DNA of 64,000 nucleotides from Candidatus Blautia excrementipullorum (GCA_019118645.1 DWYN01000087.1:1-64000); one strand, 5' to 3'. Shown: positions 47,528 through 58,083, counted from the stretch's first letter. The notes: generated from the letters alone by a model not told the origin. A program made the numbers and translations.

Positions 47528-47620
47528 TCAAGAAATTTTTACAGAGATAAAGGGGAACGGGAACCTACGATAAAAACTGTATATGGAGAGGTCCCATATT
47601 CCCGAAGAGTCTATCGAACC
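47528..47620 (+). pseudogene. Fragment of ISLre2/UPF0236-type transposase
   Basis: Frame reads SRNFYRDKGEREPTIKTVYGEVPYSRRVYRTN*, matching the UPF0236 pattern RDKGxRxxTIKTVxGEVxYxRRVY. Confidence 0.55.
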
Positions 47621-47690
47621 AATTAGACCAATCAAACCAAACTGGTTTGACGGAAGAATATATCGAGTTGCCGATCAGATTTTCCCTCTG

Positions 47691-48701
47691 CTATACGACA
47701 TACTTTTTCAGAAGCGGTATCTTCTGCATCACCCATGAGCCTGCCAGGGAGAAGAGAAAGGCTGCCGCCCAGAAAATCAGAATTCCTCCGTACCCAAAAT
47801 TCAGCGGTGTAATGCCGAGATATTTATAAAACAGATTTAAAAAAACAGGATGGATCAGATAAATCCCAAAGCACAGATTCCGATGGGAGGACATCCATGA
47901 CACATGAACACCGCTGTTGGCAGCAGTGAGAAAAAGGCAGACTGTCAGCAGGACAATCAGAGGGGAATCATAGGAAACCCGGAACAGCTTCAGGAAAGCC
48001 ATATCTGCAATCAGAAAACCCGCTGTCAGAAGAGCGGTCACGGAAGTCAGACGGGGACTGACTTTTCCGTATTTCAAAAAATAATATCCCAATATATAGT
48101 ACAGCAGGTAAATGCCGGAGAAAGGGTAGGTAAAACCCAGATCAAAATCAGTCAGCTGCTCAAAAAATGGAATAAGGCTGCTGAAAAGTCCTCCGAGGAT
48201 CAGCCCGTACTCCAGAAGCTTCCGCCCACTGCAGCGGATGATCATCCGCAGAAAGGGAGTGGCCAGATACAGTCCTGTCAGCTCATACAGATACCACATA
48301 TGAGCCCAGCTTTTGCCGGAAAGCGTGTTGAGAAAGCCCTTCCACAACAGAGCAGGAGAAAAACGCCCCTCTGTTACCGTCAGCTCCATAACGGCAAAAA
48401 CAGTCCCAAAAAGCAGCAGGGCAAGAAGAATCCTCCGAAGGTAGTGCGTAAATATTTTTCTCACAGAAATTTCTTTATCCGGATTCAGAAGAAGAGCGCC
48501 GGAAATCATAAGAAAAACAGGAACACCTGTGGTTGTAAGAGCTTTTACTGTATAATAAACCGCACGCTGGTTCGGAGTCATCTCAGCGGACAGAACTGCC
48601 GTAACACCGGAAACTACGTGGAGCATTACGACCATAGCGGCGGCGCTCCAGCGTAGAACATCCAGGAAAGCAGTGGAAGAGCTGTTCCTTTTCATAATCA
48701 T
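47691..48701 (-). CDS. Acyltransferase-3 family membrane protein
   Basis: ORF 336 aa; ~10 hydrophobic segments; FLDVLRWSAAAMVVMLHV, FLMISGALLL. Confidence 0.9.
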   Translation of the reverse strand: MIMKRNSSSTAFLDVLRWSAAAMVVMLHVVSGVTAVLSAEMTPNQRAVYYTVKALTTTGVPVFLMISGALLLNPDKEISVRKIFTHYLRRILLALLLFGTVFAVMELTVTEGRFSPALLWKGFLNTLSGKSWAHMWYLYELTGLYLATPFLRMIIRCSGRKLLEYGLILGGLFSSLIPFFEQLTDFDLGFTYPFSGIYLLYYILGYYFLKYGKVSPRLTSVTALLTAGFLIADMAFLKLFRVSYDSPLIVLLTVCLFLTAANSGVHVSWMSSHRNLCFGIYLIHPVFLNLFYKYLGITPLNFGYGGILIFWAAAFLFSLAGSWVMQKIPLLKKYVV

Positions 48702-48864
48702 AATCCCCCAGTCTCATACAGATGAAAAACATTTTTGTTATCTGATATTCTAATATACTTATCTCTCAGCTACAAGAAAAAAGTTCCAAAGAACATATAT
48801 AAAATATTATATTAGAATAAACTGCGGCGGAATATTTTTTACAAGGCGCAGGAAAACAATCGGT

Positions 48865-48890
48865 TACAACAAAATATAAATTATGTTGTA
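48865..48890. promoter_or_regulatory. Palindrome TACAACA-N12-TGTTGTA (site 1)
   Basis: TACAACA-aaatataaatta-TGTTGTA. Confidence 0.6.
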
Positions 48891-49091
48891 CATATATCAT
48901 TATAATATCTTTCTCTGGACGAATGTCAAGAAAAATCATATAATATGTTCATTCTTCTTTTTTATATTTATCATTTAAAATCTGTAAATACTGATAAATT
49001 ACAGCGGTTCACACTGCTTGAGACAGGAGATTTATTTGTCAGGCATAAAATCCTGGACTTATTTCAAAAAATTTCATGAGGGAACGGAAAA

Positions 49092-49123
49092 AAATACAAC
49101 ATAATTGATATTTTGTTGTATTT
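49092..49123. promoter_or_regulatory. Palindrome AAATACAACA-N12-TGTTGTATTT (site 2)
   Basis: 10-bp perfect arms with 12-nt spacer and the same core as site 1. Confidence 0.65.
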
Positions 49124-49381
49124 GAAAAATACGGACGGAAAATGGAGAATTGTGTTATCTTCTTGAGAATAAAATTTCATATGAGGACTTTCCGGAGAAC
49201 GAGTGGATCGATATTTGCGAATACATTACCGGCAGGAAGGAAGACAGGGGAAAAGAGGCTTACTGCTGCCTGAAAGAATGGGCCGGCAGAGAACGATAGT
49301 CTCCGCAATGTTCAAGAACAGCCGTCTGTGTTATACTTATGGTAAATAAAACATGAGTATACAATCAGGTTGGAGGAAAAT

Positions 49382-50680
49382 ATGAAATTACTGGGAATTG
49401 ACATTGGAACAACATCAATTAGCTTTACTGTAATGGAAAAGGAGAGCAAAACTCTGGTGAAGGCTTCCACTGTCGGCAATGAAAGCTTTATGAAAACAGG
49501 AAATTCCTGGGAAAAGATACAGAACGCAGCTGAGATAGAAAAAATAGTGAAAGAAACTGTTGAAAAGTTTTTTGCGGAATTCACGGATATAGTCTCTATT
49601 GGTCTTACCGGACAGATGCACGGAATTTTATATACGGACGGCCGGGGAAATTGTGCCAGCCCTCTTTATACCTGGCAGGACGGCCGGGGAAACCGTCCGG
49701 TCTTTGAAGGAAAATCTCTGACAGAGACAATATATGAAGAGACAGGTGTGCAAGTATACACAGGCTACGGATGGGTGACCCATCTTTACAATCAGAGAAA
49801 AAATCTTGTTCCAGAAACGGCGGCATCCTTCTGTACGATTGCAGATTACATAGGAATGAAGCTGACGGGACGAGAGCAGCCGCTGATACACAGCAGTATG
49901 GCAGCCAGCTTCGGTTTTTTTGATCTGGAAAGAAATCAATTCCGGCAGGATGCACTTGAACTTCTGGGGATAAACTGCGGCATTATGCCGGAAATATCAG
50001 ACAAAATTTCGGTACTGGGTGAGTTTGACGGCGTACCTGTTTACACGGCTATTGGCGACAACCAGGCAAGTGTTCTGGGGGCGACAGGCAGGGAGCCGGG
50101 AACGATTCTGGTGAATATGGGGACAGGAGGACAGATTTCTGTGATTTCAGACAGAAATATTGAGGTTCCCGGAATTGAAACAAGACCTTTTCTGGATGGA
50201 AATTACCTTTTGGTGGGGGCTTCCCTCTGCGGCGGAAGGGCATACGCGGTTCTTGAAAATTTTTTCCGCCAGTACGGAAAGGCCGCAGGGACAGGTGACC
50301 GCGCCCAGTATGATGTAATGGAAAAAATTCTGGAACAAGGTGAAACAGCAGATCCGCTGAAGGTACGGACAACATTTCAGGGAACCAGGACGGATCCTGA
50401 GCGGAGAGGAAGCATTGAAGGAATCAGTGAGAATAATTTTACCCCGGCTGCACTGATACAGGGAGTTCTGGACGGGATGGCACAGGAACTGTATGAAATG
50501 TACTGTGAAATAAGGAGCCAGGTGAGCCTGGACGTTTCCACTATGACGGCAGCCGGAAACGGAGTCAGAAAAAACCACTATCTGCAGAAGGCTTTTGAGA
50601 AGATTTTTGATAAAAAGCTTGTGCTTGCTCCCTACAAAGAAGAAGCTGCCTGTGGTGCGGCAATGAGCTGCTGCCGATAA
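49382..50680 (+). CDS. FGGY-family carbohydrate kinase (sedoheptulokinase-like)
   Basis: LGIDIGTTSISFTVME, SIGLTGQMHGILY, GDNQASVLGA, MGTGGQISV. Confidence 0.85.
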   Translation: MKLLGIDIGTTSISFTVMEKESKTLVKASTVGNESFMKTGNSWEKIQNAAEIEKIVKETVEKFFAEFTDIVSIGLTGQMHGILYTDGRGNCASPLYTWQDGRGNRPVFEGKSLTETIYEETGVQVYTGYGWVTHLYNQRKNLVPETAASFCTIADYIGMKLTGREQPLIHSSMAASFGFFDLERNQFRQDALELLGINCGIMPEISDKISVLGEFDGVPVYTAIGDNQASVLGATGREPGTILVNMGTGGQISVISDRNIEVPGIETRPFLDGNYLLVGASLCGGRAYAVLENFFRQYGKAAGTGDRAQYDVMEKILEQGETADPLKVRTTFQGTRTDPERRGSIEGISENNFTPAALIQGVLDGMAQELYEMYCEIRSQVSLDVSTMTAAGNGVRKNHYLQKAFEKIFDKKLVLAPYKEEAACGAAMSCCR

Positions 50681-50715
50681 AAAAGATTTTAGTTTAGAGT
50701 GAGGCGGAGATTCTT

Positions 50716-51870
50716 ATGAAATTTTTTCATTTATCAGACCTGCACATAGGTCTGAAGCTGATGAACCGTGATCTGAGGGAGGATCAGGAATATATTTTCC
50801 GGCAGATTACAGACATTGCTTCCCGGGAGCAGCCGGATGCGGTAGTGATCGCCGGGGATATTTATGACAAGGCCGTGCCTTCCGCCGAGGCTGTGGAGGT
50901 TTTCGACCGGTTTATAGCAGATCTTGCAGAAGCTTTGCCCCAGGCGGCGATTATGATGATCAGCGGAAATCACGACAGCGCGCCGAGGGTGAACTGTTTT
51001 CGGAATATTCTTTCCCGGCAGAATCTTTATATGGTGGGACAGCCCCCTCAGAGAGAGGACGAATATATAGAAAAGGTGACCCTTGAGGACAAATATGGAG
51101 CGGTGAATTTTTATCTGCTTCCTTTTGTGAAGCCCTCTATGGTGAAAATGGCGGTGGGAACAGACGAAAATGGGAACAATCTTTCCTATAATGACACCGT
51201 GCGCCGGCTGATAGAGCGGGAAGGGATAGACGAAACTCAGAGAAACGTCCTTGTCAGCCACCAGTTTTATCTTCCGTCCGGAAAGAAAGCGGAGGATGTG
51301 GAACGAATGGACTCCGAGATCCGGACGGTGGGAAATATTGACCAGGTGTCGGCGGATGTTCTGGAACTTTTCGACTACGGCGCTCTGGGGCACATACACA
51401 AGCCTATGAAGGTGGGACGAGACTGCTTCCGCTACTGCGGGACACCTCTGGCATGCTCTGTAAGCGAGGCAGGGCAGGAAAAGGGAATTCTCATGGTGGA
51501 GTTAAGCGGCAAAGGAAAGGAACCGGAGATTTCTGTACTTCCTCTGAACCCCCTCAGGAAGGTTCGGGTTATCTGCGGCAGCCTTCAGGAAGTGCTGGAG
51601 CAGACCTGTGAGGATTATGTGTCGGTGATTTTAACGGATAAGGCGGATCTGGATGTGATTGATATGCAGGACAGACTTCGCCATGCTTTTCCAAATCTTC
51701 TGGAGATCCGCCGGGAAAATCTGAGAAAAGCAGATTACAGCGGGGAGATGAGAGCGCAGGAGGAAATGCTGAATCCCTACGAGCTGTGCTGTTCTTTTCT
51801 GGCAGAGCTGGATGAGGAAGAAAAGGAGATTCTCCGCGATGTAATTCATACAGTTCAGGAGGTGAAGTAG
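50716..51870 (+). CDS. sbcD: Exonuclease SbcD
   Basis: FFHLSDLHIGLKL, VIAGDIYDKAVPSAEAV, ISGNHDS, LGHIHKP. Confidence 0.95.
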   Translation: MKFFHLSDLHIGLKLMNRDLREDQEYIFRQITDIASREQPDAVVIAGDIYDKAVPSAEAVEVFDRFIADLAEALPQAAIMMISGNHDSAPRVNCFRNILSRQNLYMVGQPPQREDEYIEKVTLEDKYGAVNFYLLPFVKPSMVKMAVGTDENGNNLSYNDTVRRLIEREGIDETQRNVLVSHQFYLPSGKKAEDVERMDSEIRTVGNIDQVSADVLELFDYGALGHIHKPMKVGRDCFRYCGTPLACSVSEAGQEKGILMVELSGKGKEPEISVLPLNPLRKVRVICGSLQEVLEQTCEDYVSVILTDKADLDVIDMQDRLRHAFPNLLEIRRENLRKADYSGEMRAQEEMLNPYELCCSFLAELDEEEKEILRDVIHTVQEVK

Positions 51871-51871
51871 G

Positions 51872-54800
51872 ATGCGGCCGCTGAAACTGACCATGCAGGC
51901 ATTTGGCTCCTATGGGGAAAAAACTACTATAGATTTTGAGATGCCGGATCAGAATCTTTTTCTGATTACAGGAGATACGGGAGCGGGAAAAACAACCATT
52001 TTTGACGCCATTGTTTTTGCGCTGTACGGGGAGGCAAGTTCTTCGGAAAATAAGAAGGAAGGAGTCGTGCTGCAGAGCCAGTATGCGGATTACGGCCGGG
52101 AACCCTTTGTGGAGCTCGTCTTTGCGGAAGGAACAGGAAAAGACAGGGATGTTTATACTGTCCGCCGTGTACCGCGGCATTTAAAACTGATTACAAGAGG
52201 CGCGGCAAAGGGAGTGGGTACCAGGGAAATCGCAGGAGCAGTGGCCTTAATTCTGCCGGACGGAACGGAATATCCCCAGAAGGAGGCGGATAAAAAGCTT
52301 CAGGAGATCGTAGGACTGACAAAGAACCAGTTTATGCAGGTGGCAATGATTGCCCAGGGAGAATTTATGGAGGTCCTCCGGGCAAAATCCGACGATAAAA
52401 AAGTGATTTTCCGGAAACTTTTTCATACAGATATATATCAGGATATTGTCAATGAGCTGGGAAATCGGAAACGGGAAAAAGAGAAAGAAATTGCCGTTTT
52501 GAAAACCCGGTGTCAGACGGAGACCGTCCGTGTGAAAATTCCGGAAGAGTATGAGAGAAAGCAGCAGATGTCAGAGCTGAAAAAAAGTATTCTGGACGGA
52601 GACTTTGCAGCTGCCGGAGAATTTATGGACGAACTGCAGCTGCTGACAGCTGCTGCCGGAGAAGACTATAAGAAAGCGGAAGAAGAATATAAAGACGCGG
52701 CCAGGGAAAGAGATAAAAAGAGAGATGAGCTGGCCGGAGCGGTGGATCTGCAAAAAATGTATCAGAATCTTGAAAGCGCGGAGGCAGAGCTGGAAATCCT
52801 GGACAGCCAGACAGAAGAGATCCGGAAAAAAGAAAATCTGGCGGAACAGCTTACAGGAGCTTTTGAAATTCAGAAGAAATTCCGCTGGCTGAAAGAAACA
52901 GAGGAAACCGCGGAGAAAACCCGTGAAGTCCTGAGAGAAAATCAGAAAAAACTTCCAGGTATTATAGAAAATGCAGACAGAGCAAAGCGGGAAGCAGAAA
53001 AGGCAAAGCTTGACTTTGAGCGGGAACAGGAAAAGTTCAGCAGAATGTCAGAAAGGGCAAATTCGGCTTTGGATCTGTTTGAAAAAATCAGCCGCGCGAA
53101 AAAAAGGACTGAATCGGGAGAGAAGAGCTTCCAAAAGGCCAGAGAAGAAGAAGAGACCTTAAAGCAGAAACAGAAAGAGCTGGAAGAACGGGAAAAGTTA
53201 TGGAAAGAACAGGAAGAAAAGCTTTCCAAAGCTGAGCAGAGGCTGCTTTTGTGGGAAGCGAAATACCGCGAATCAGAAGAAATCAAAAAGGAAATCAGAG
53301 CTCTGAAAGAGACTTTTAAAACCACAGAAGAATACAGAAAACAGGCGGAAAAATCTCAGGCAGGCTATGCTTCTGCCAGAGAGGAGTACAAACAGATCAG
53401 AGATTCCTATGAAAAGATGAGACAGACTTTTCTGGACGCTCAGGCGGGATTTCTGGCGAGAATCCTGGAGGAGGGGAAGCCCTGCCCTGTCTGCGGATCG
53501 CTGACCCATCCGTCTCCCTGCCAGTGGAAAGAGGAGTACGGGGATGTTTCTGAGGAGGGGCTGGAGGAACTGGAAAACCGGAAAGAAGAGCTTCGCCAGA
53601 ACCAGGAAAAGTTTGCGGCAGAAGCCAGGGCAAACCTTGATCTTGCGGAGGCAAAAACGGAAGACTGTCAGGAAAAATGGGATCATTTAAAGGAGAGAAT
53701 TACTGCGGCGGTTTCGGAAATTCCGGATGATTTTCGCTGGGAGCAGGCCGGAGAAACAGTGGAAACATGGGCGGTTTCTGTTCAGAAGGAGGGGGATCAG
53801 TGCAGGAAAGATGTGGACTTTCTGAATGAGATCCGCCTTTCCCTTAAAGGAGTGGAAGAAGAGAAGGGACAGCAGAAAGAAGCTCTTGCATTTGCAGAGG
53901 ATGCTGTAAGAAAAGCGGAAAAAGATCTTGCGGCTGCCCGGGCAGAACTTTCCAGTCTGTCCGGATCCACAGAGTTTTCCTCCCGGGAGGAAGCAAAGGA
54001 ACAGATGCGCCTGGCTGAGGCAGAAAGAGACAAGCGGAAAGCAGCAAGTGAAACTGCGGAAAAAGCTGCGGAAGTGTGGAAAATGAGGCGGCAGCAAACG
54101 GAGACTTTGATTGCCCGGTATATAGAGGAACTTCCTTCCATGGAACAAAAAATCAGTGAGAAAAGATCGGATTATCAGCGGGAAATGGAAAACAGAAAGC
54201 TGACGGAGTCTGGATGGAAGGTTCTTGCCCGGACTTATGAAGAAGAGTCTGCGGAATCATTGAGAAAGGAGATCAATGACTACCAAAGCCGAAAGGAAGC
54301 GGCCATTAAGCTGAGGGATTCCATGAAAAAAGCTGTTGGAAAAAGGAAGAAACCGGTTCTGGAAGAGCTGAAAAGGCAGGCAGAGGAGGCGGAAAACAGG
54401 CTGAAAATCTCTGAAAAAAACAGAAATGCCCGGCAATCTCTGAAGAAGGACAATCAGGAAGTATACGATGCGCTGGTGCCAAGAATGGAAGAGAGGCAGC
54501 AGACGCTGATGCAGCATGGAAAGCTGGACGCTCTTTACCGGATGACCTCCGGCAATGTCAGCGGTTCCAGGATGGATCTGGAAACTTATGTGCAGAGATA
54601 TTATCTGGAGAGGATTCTTCACGCTGCCAACCGCAGATTCCGGGAGATGTCCACAGGCCAGTTCGAGCTGCGGATGTACGATCTGAAAAAAGCCGGAGAG
54701 GGAAAAAACAGAGGACTGGATCTTATGGTTTATTCTACGGTTACAGGGAAAGAACGGGAGGTCCGCACTCTTTCCGGAGGAGAATCTTTCATGGCGGCTC

Positions 54801-55063
54801 TTTCGCTGGCGCTGGGAACGGCAGATCAGATTCAGCAGAGTTCATCGTCCATTCATCTGGATATGATGTTTATTGACGAGGGATTTGGGTCTCTTGACGA
54901 GCATTCCAGAAACCAGGCAGTGAAGGTGCTCCTGAAAATGGCGGAAGGCTCCCGGCTGATCGGAATTATCTCTCATGTAACGGAGCTGAAGCAGGAAATA
55001 GAAGATCAGCTTCTGGTAAGAAAAGATGAAACAGGAAGCCATGTGCGCTGGCAGATCAGCTGA
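51872..55063 (+). CDS. sbcC: Exonuclease SbcC
   Basis: ORF 1063 aa; Walker A GDTGAGKTTIFDAI, zinc-hook CPVC, TLSGGESFMAALSLALG, MFIDEGFGSLDE. Confidence 0.95.
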   Translation: MRPLKLTMQAFGSYGEKTTIDFEMPDQNLFLITGDTGAGKTTIFDAIVFALYGEASSSENKKEGVVLQSQYADYGREPFVELVFAEGTGKDRDVYTVRRVPRHLKLITRGAAKGVGTREIAGAVALILPDGTEYPQKEADKKLQEIVGLTKNQFMQVAMIAQGEFMEVLRAKSDDKKVIFRKLFHTDIYQDIVNELGNRKREKEKEIAVLKTRCQTETVRVKIPEEYERKQQMSELKKSILDGDFAAAGEFMDELQLLTAAAGEDYKKAEEEYKDAARERDKKRDELAGAVDLQKMYQNLESAEAELEILDSQTEEIRKKENLAEQLTGAFEIQKKFRWLKETEETAEKTREVLRENQKKLPGIIENADRAKREAEKAKLDFEREQEKFSRMSERANSALDLFEKISRAKKRTESGEKSFQKAREEEETLKQKQKELEEREKLWKEQEEKLSKAEQRLLLWEAKYRESEEIKKEIRALKETFKTTEEYRKQAEKSQAGYASAREEYKQIRDSYEKMRQTFLDAQAGFLARILEEGKPCPVCGSLTHPSPCQWKEEYGDVSEEGLEELENRKEELRQNQEKFAAEARANLDLAEAKTEDCQEKWDHLKERITAAVSEIPDDFRWEQAGETVETWAVSVQKEGDQCRKDVDFLNEIRLSLKGVEEEKGQQKEALAFAEDAVRKAEKDLAAARAELSSLSGSTEFSSREEAKEQMRLAEAERDKRKAASETAEKAAEVWKMRRQQTETLIARYIEELPSMEQKISEKRSDYQREMENRKLTESGWKVLARTYEEESAESLRKEINDYQSRKEAAIKLRDSMKKAVGKRKKPVLEELKRQAEEAENRLKISEKNRNARQSLKKDNQEVYDALVPRMEERQQTLMQHGKLDALYRMTSGNVSGSRMDLETYVQRYYLERILHAANRRFREMSTGQFELRMYDLKKAGEGKNRGLDLMVYSTVTGKEREVRTLSGGESFMAALSLALGTADQIQQSSSSIHLDMMFIDEGFGSLDEHSRNQAVKVLLKMAEGSRLIGIISHVTELKQEIEDQLLVRKDETGSHVRWQIS

Positions 55064-55162
55064 GCATAAAAATGATTACAGATATAAAAGCAGAAAGAAA
55101 AGGCAGATTCCAGACGTCCGCAGCATACTGACAGATACACGACGAATGAAGGAGAGAACAGA

Positions 55163-56092
55163 TTGATTTCAAAAACAATGCGAACAATTTTACACGCTTT
55201 GTCCTACGGGAATATTGAGGTGGAGGCGTCGAGAAAACTGGCAGATCTGAAAAAATTAGATGTTATGCGGATATTTTGGAAAAAACTGGATACAAAGGTG
55301 TATAATAAAGATTATGAAGTACCGGTCCGACTGTATTTTCCATCTGAAGAATCTATGAAGGAGGAGCTGTCTGAGGGAAAGGAGCTTCCTGTGATCCTCT
55401 TTTTCCATGGCGGCGGCTGGGTGACGGAAAGTGTGGAAACCTACGACCGCGTATGCGCCAGAATGGCGCAGTCTACAGGACAGATCGTGGCTTCGGTGGA
55501 ATACCGGCGCGCTCCGGAACATCGTTTTCCGGTTCCGCTGGAGGACTGCTATGCAGCCGCGAAGGCGCTTTATACAAACCGTTCTATTCTTCACACGGAT
55601 CCGAATAAAATTACTGTTATGGGAGACAGCGCGGGAGGCAACCTGGCGGCTGCGGTGGCGCTGAAAGCAAGAGATACGGGAGACTTTAAGATCCAAAGGC
55701 AGATTTTGATTTACCCCACTCTCAACAACTGCTACACCCAGGAATCTCCTTATGCTTCCGTTCAGGAGAACGGAGAGGACTATCTCCTGACAGCAGTAAA
55801 AATGCAGGATTATGTAGATCTGTACAAAAGCAGTCCCGATGATCTGCAGAATCCCTACTTTGCTCCTCTGATGGAAAAAGATCTGAGCCGTATGCCGGAA
55901 ACTCTGATCCTTACAGCGGAATTTGATCCTCTCAGGGATGAGGGGGAAGAGTACGGCAGAAGGCTGAGGGAGGCGGGAAACCGGGTGGAAATACACAGGA
56001 TTCCGGATGCCCTTCACGGATATTTTGCTCTGGGAATCAGTTTTTTTCATGTGAAGGAGAGCTTTGCGTATATTAATGAATTTCTTAGATAA
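55163..56092 (+). CDS. Alpha/beta hydrolase (HSL-type esterase)
   Basis: FFHGGGWVTESVETYD, VMGDSAGGNLAAAVAL, catalytic D/H region. Confidence 0.92.
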   Translation: MISKTMRTILHALSYGNIEVEASRKLADLKKLDVMRIFWKKLDTKVYNKDYEVPVRLYFPSEESMKEELSEGKELPVILFFHGGGWVTESVETYDRVCARMAQSTGQIVASVEYRRAPEHRFPVPLEDCYAAAKALYTNRSILHTDPNKITVMGDSAGGNLAAAVALKARDTGDFKIQRQILIYPTLNNCYTQESPYASVQENGEDYLLTAVKMQDYVDLYKSSPDDLQNPYFAPLMEKDLSRMPETLILTAEFDPLRDEGEEYGRRLREAGNRVEIHRIPDALHGYFALGISFFHVKESFAYINEFLR

Positions 56093-56112
56093 AGAAAAGG
56101 AAGCTGGGAATA

Positions 56113-57924
56113 GTGGAAAGAAGATATTCAAAATGGCGAAAACTGGATAATGCCGCCCTGGCTTTTCCTCTTGTGACAGGAAAAAACGACACAAGAGTAT
56201 TCCGGTTCTACTGTGAGCTGAAGGAGACAGTACAGCCGGAGATTCTTCAGGACGCCCTGGATCAGACGATGGAGAAATATCCCCTGTTTCAGGCGGTGCT
56301 GAGGAAAGGCCTGTTCTGGTTTTATCTGGAGAGAAGGGATATCAGACCTCTGGCAAAAGAGGAGAAAAAACCTCCCTGCAGCCGTCTGTATATACCGGAT
56401 AAAAAATCACTGCTGTTCGAAGTTACATATTATGAGAAAAGGATAAATTTTGAGGTGTTTCATGCTCTTACCGACGGTACGGGAGCTATGAATTTCCTTC
56501 TGCAGCTTGTGCAGAATTATCTGATTCTGGCCCATCCCGAGAGTCCTGTTCCGAGGATTCCGGAGGAAGAAAAGATTACCCCCGGCGATCAGGAGGAGGA
56601 TAGCTTTTCGCAGTATTATAATTCGGATACGCCCAGACATAAGAAGAAAAAGCCGGCTGCGGTGCGGCTGAAGGGAGAGAAGCTGGCCCATGACGAAATG
56701 CAGATTCTGGAGGCGGCAATCCCGGTAAAAGAGATTCTGAAAAAGGCCCGGTCATACGGAGCTTCTATCACCGCTTTTTTATCGGCGGTGCTGATCTGCG
56801 CGATCCATGAGGAGATTCCCCGGAGCCGCCAGAAAAAACCTGTGGCTCTGATGGTTCCGGTGAATCTGAGAAATTATTTCCCGTCCCAGTCTATGGGAAA
56901 CTTCTTCGGATGGATAGAGGTAGGCTATACTTTTTCTGAGAATACTACCTTCCGGGAAGTATTGGATAATGTGAAGAAGCAGTTTGAGACGGAGCTTGTC
57001 AAAGAAAAGATCGCTGAACATATGAGCGGCTATGTGAGGCTGGAAAAGAACCCGATCATACGGGCGGTTCCCCTGGAAGTAAAGCGGTATTTTCTTATGG
57101 TGGGCGCAGAGCTGGGAAGCCGGAGCATTACTTCCGTTTATTCCAACATCGGAGTAATCCGCCTTCCGGAAGAATATGAGAACTATATAGAAAGATTTGG
57201 ATTTTTTGCCAGCACAAATTCACTTCAGCTTTGTTCCTGTTCCTATGGAGAGGAACTTCTTCTCGGGCTTACTTCCAAGATTCCGGATGACAGCATTCAG
57301 AGAAACTTTCTGAAAATACTGAAGAGAGAGGGAATTCCTTTTCAGGAGGAGTACAACGACTTTCCGGGCTGCGGCGAGGAGCAGAAGCAGGAAAGCAAAA
57401 AGCTTGTGCAGACTTTTACTTTTCTCTGTATTGCGGCTGCGGTGATCTGCGGGATGATCAACTACATCACTCTGGAGACGCTGAACTGGTTCTGGTTTGC
57501 GGCTGCAGGCTGTCTGTGCGCCTGGCTGGTAGTGATGGTGGCTTATACAAAGCGGAGAAACATTTTGAAAAACGAGATGTGGCAGCTATTGATTATAACA
57601 GTAATTGCCGTTTTATGGGACAGCTTCACCGGCTGGAGAGGCTGGTCCCTGGATTTTGTTCTTCCCTTCGGCGCGATGGCAGTACTGGGATCCATGCCGG
57701 TGATTGCCAGGGTAAGCCGGCTGGAACCGGAGGAATATCTGTTTTATCTTGTCCAGGCTGCCATAGCCGGGTGTATTCCTGTCATTCTCGTCTGGACGGG
57801 GGTGGTGCATTTCCGTTATCCGTCGGTAATCTGTTCGGGAATCAGTTTCCTGGTGCTGGCAGGACTGTTCATTTTTCAAAGGAAAAATATGCTGAGAGAG
57901 TTTCGTAAAAAACTCAGAATGTAG
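56113..57924 (+). CDS. Condensation/acyltransferase-like protein with C-terminal membrane segments (DUF6320-like)
   Basis: ORF 603 aa; FHALTDGTGAMNFL HxxxDG motif; C-terminal hydrophobic helices. Confidence 0.7.
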   Translation: MERRYSKWRKLDNAALAFPLVTGKNDTRVFRFYCELKETVQPEILQDALDQTMEKYPLFQAVLRKGLFWFYLERRDIRPLAKEEKKPPCSRLYIPDKKSLLFEVTYYEKRINFEVFHALTDGTGAMNFLLQLVQNYLILAHPESPVPRIPEEEKITPGDQEEDSFSQYYNSDTPRHKKKKPAAVRLKGEKLAHDEMQILEAAIPVKEILKKARSYGASITAFLSAVLICAIHEEIPRSRQKKPVALMVPVNLRNYFPSQSMGNFFGWIEVGYTFSENTTFREVLDNVKKQFETELVKEKIAEHMSGYVRLEKNPIIRAVPLEVKRYFLMVGAELGSRSITSVYSNIGVIRLPEEYENYIERFGFFASTNSLQLCSCSYGEELLLGLTSKIPDDSIQRNFLKILKREGIPFQEEYNDFPGCGEEQKQESKKLVQTFTFLCIAAAVICGMINYITLETLNWFWFAAAGCLCAWLVVMVAYTKRRNILKNEMWQLLIITVIAVLWDSFTGWRGWSLDFVLPFGAMAVLGSMPVIARVSRLEPEEYLFYLVQAAIAGCIPVILVWTGVVHFRYPSVICSGISFLVLAGLFIFQRKNMLREFRKKLRM

Positions 57925-57987
57925 GAAAAGAAAAATAATTTAAAAAGGTACTCCTGAAAAGGCTTCGCATAAATGCAGTGAAAAAGA

Positions 57988-58016
57988 TTGTTTTCTCCGT
58001 ATAACCGTGATAAAAT
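57988..58016 (+). promoter_or_regulatory. Promoter TTGTTT-17-TAAAAT upstream of the TPP riboswitch
   Basis: TTGTTT 57988-57993; TAAAAT 58011-58016. Confidence 0.55.
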
Positions 58017-58083
58017 AACCGTATCGTACCATTGCCGCATCGAAAGCGGCGGTTCAGGGAAATCTGTTAGGTATGATTAAGTA

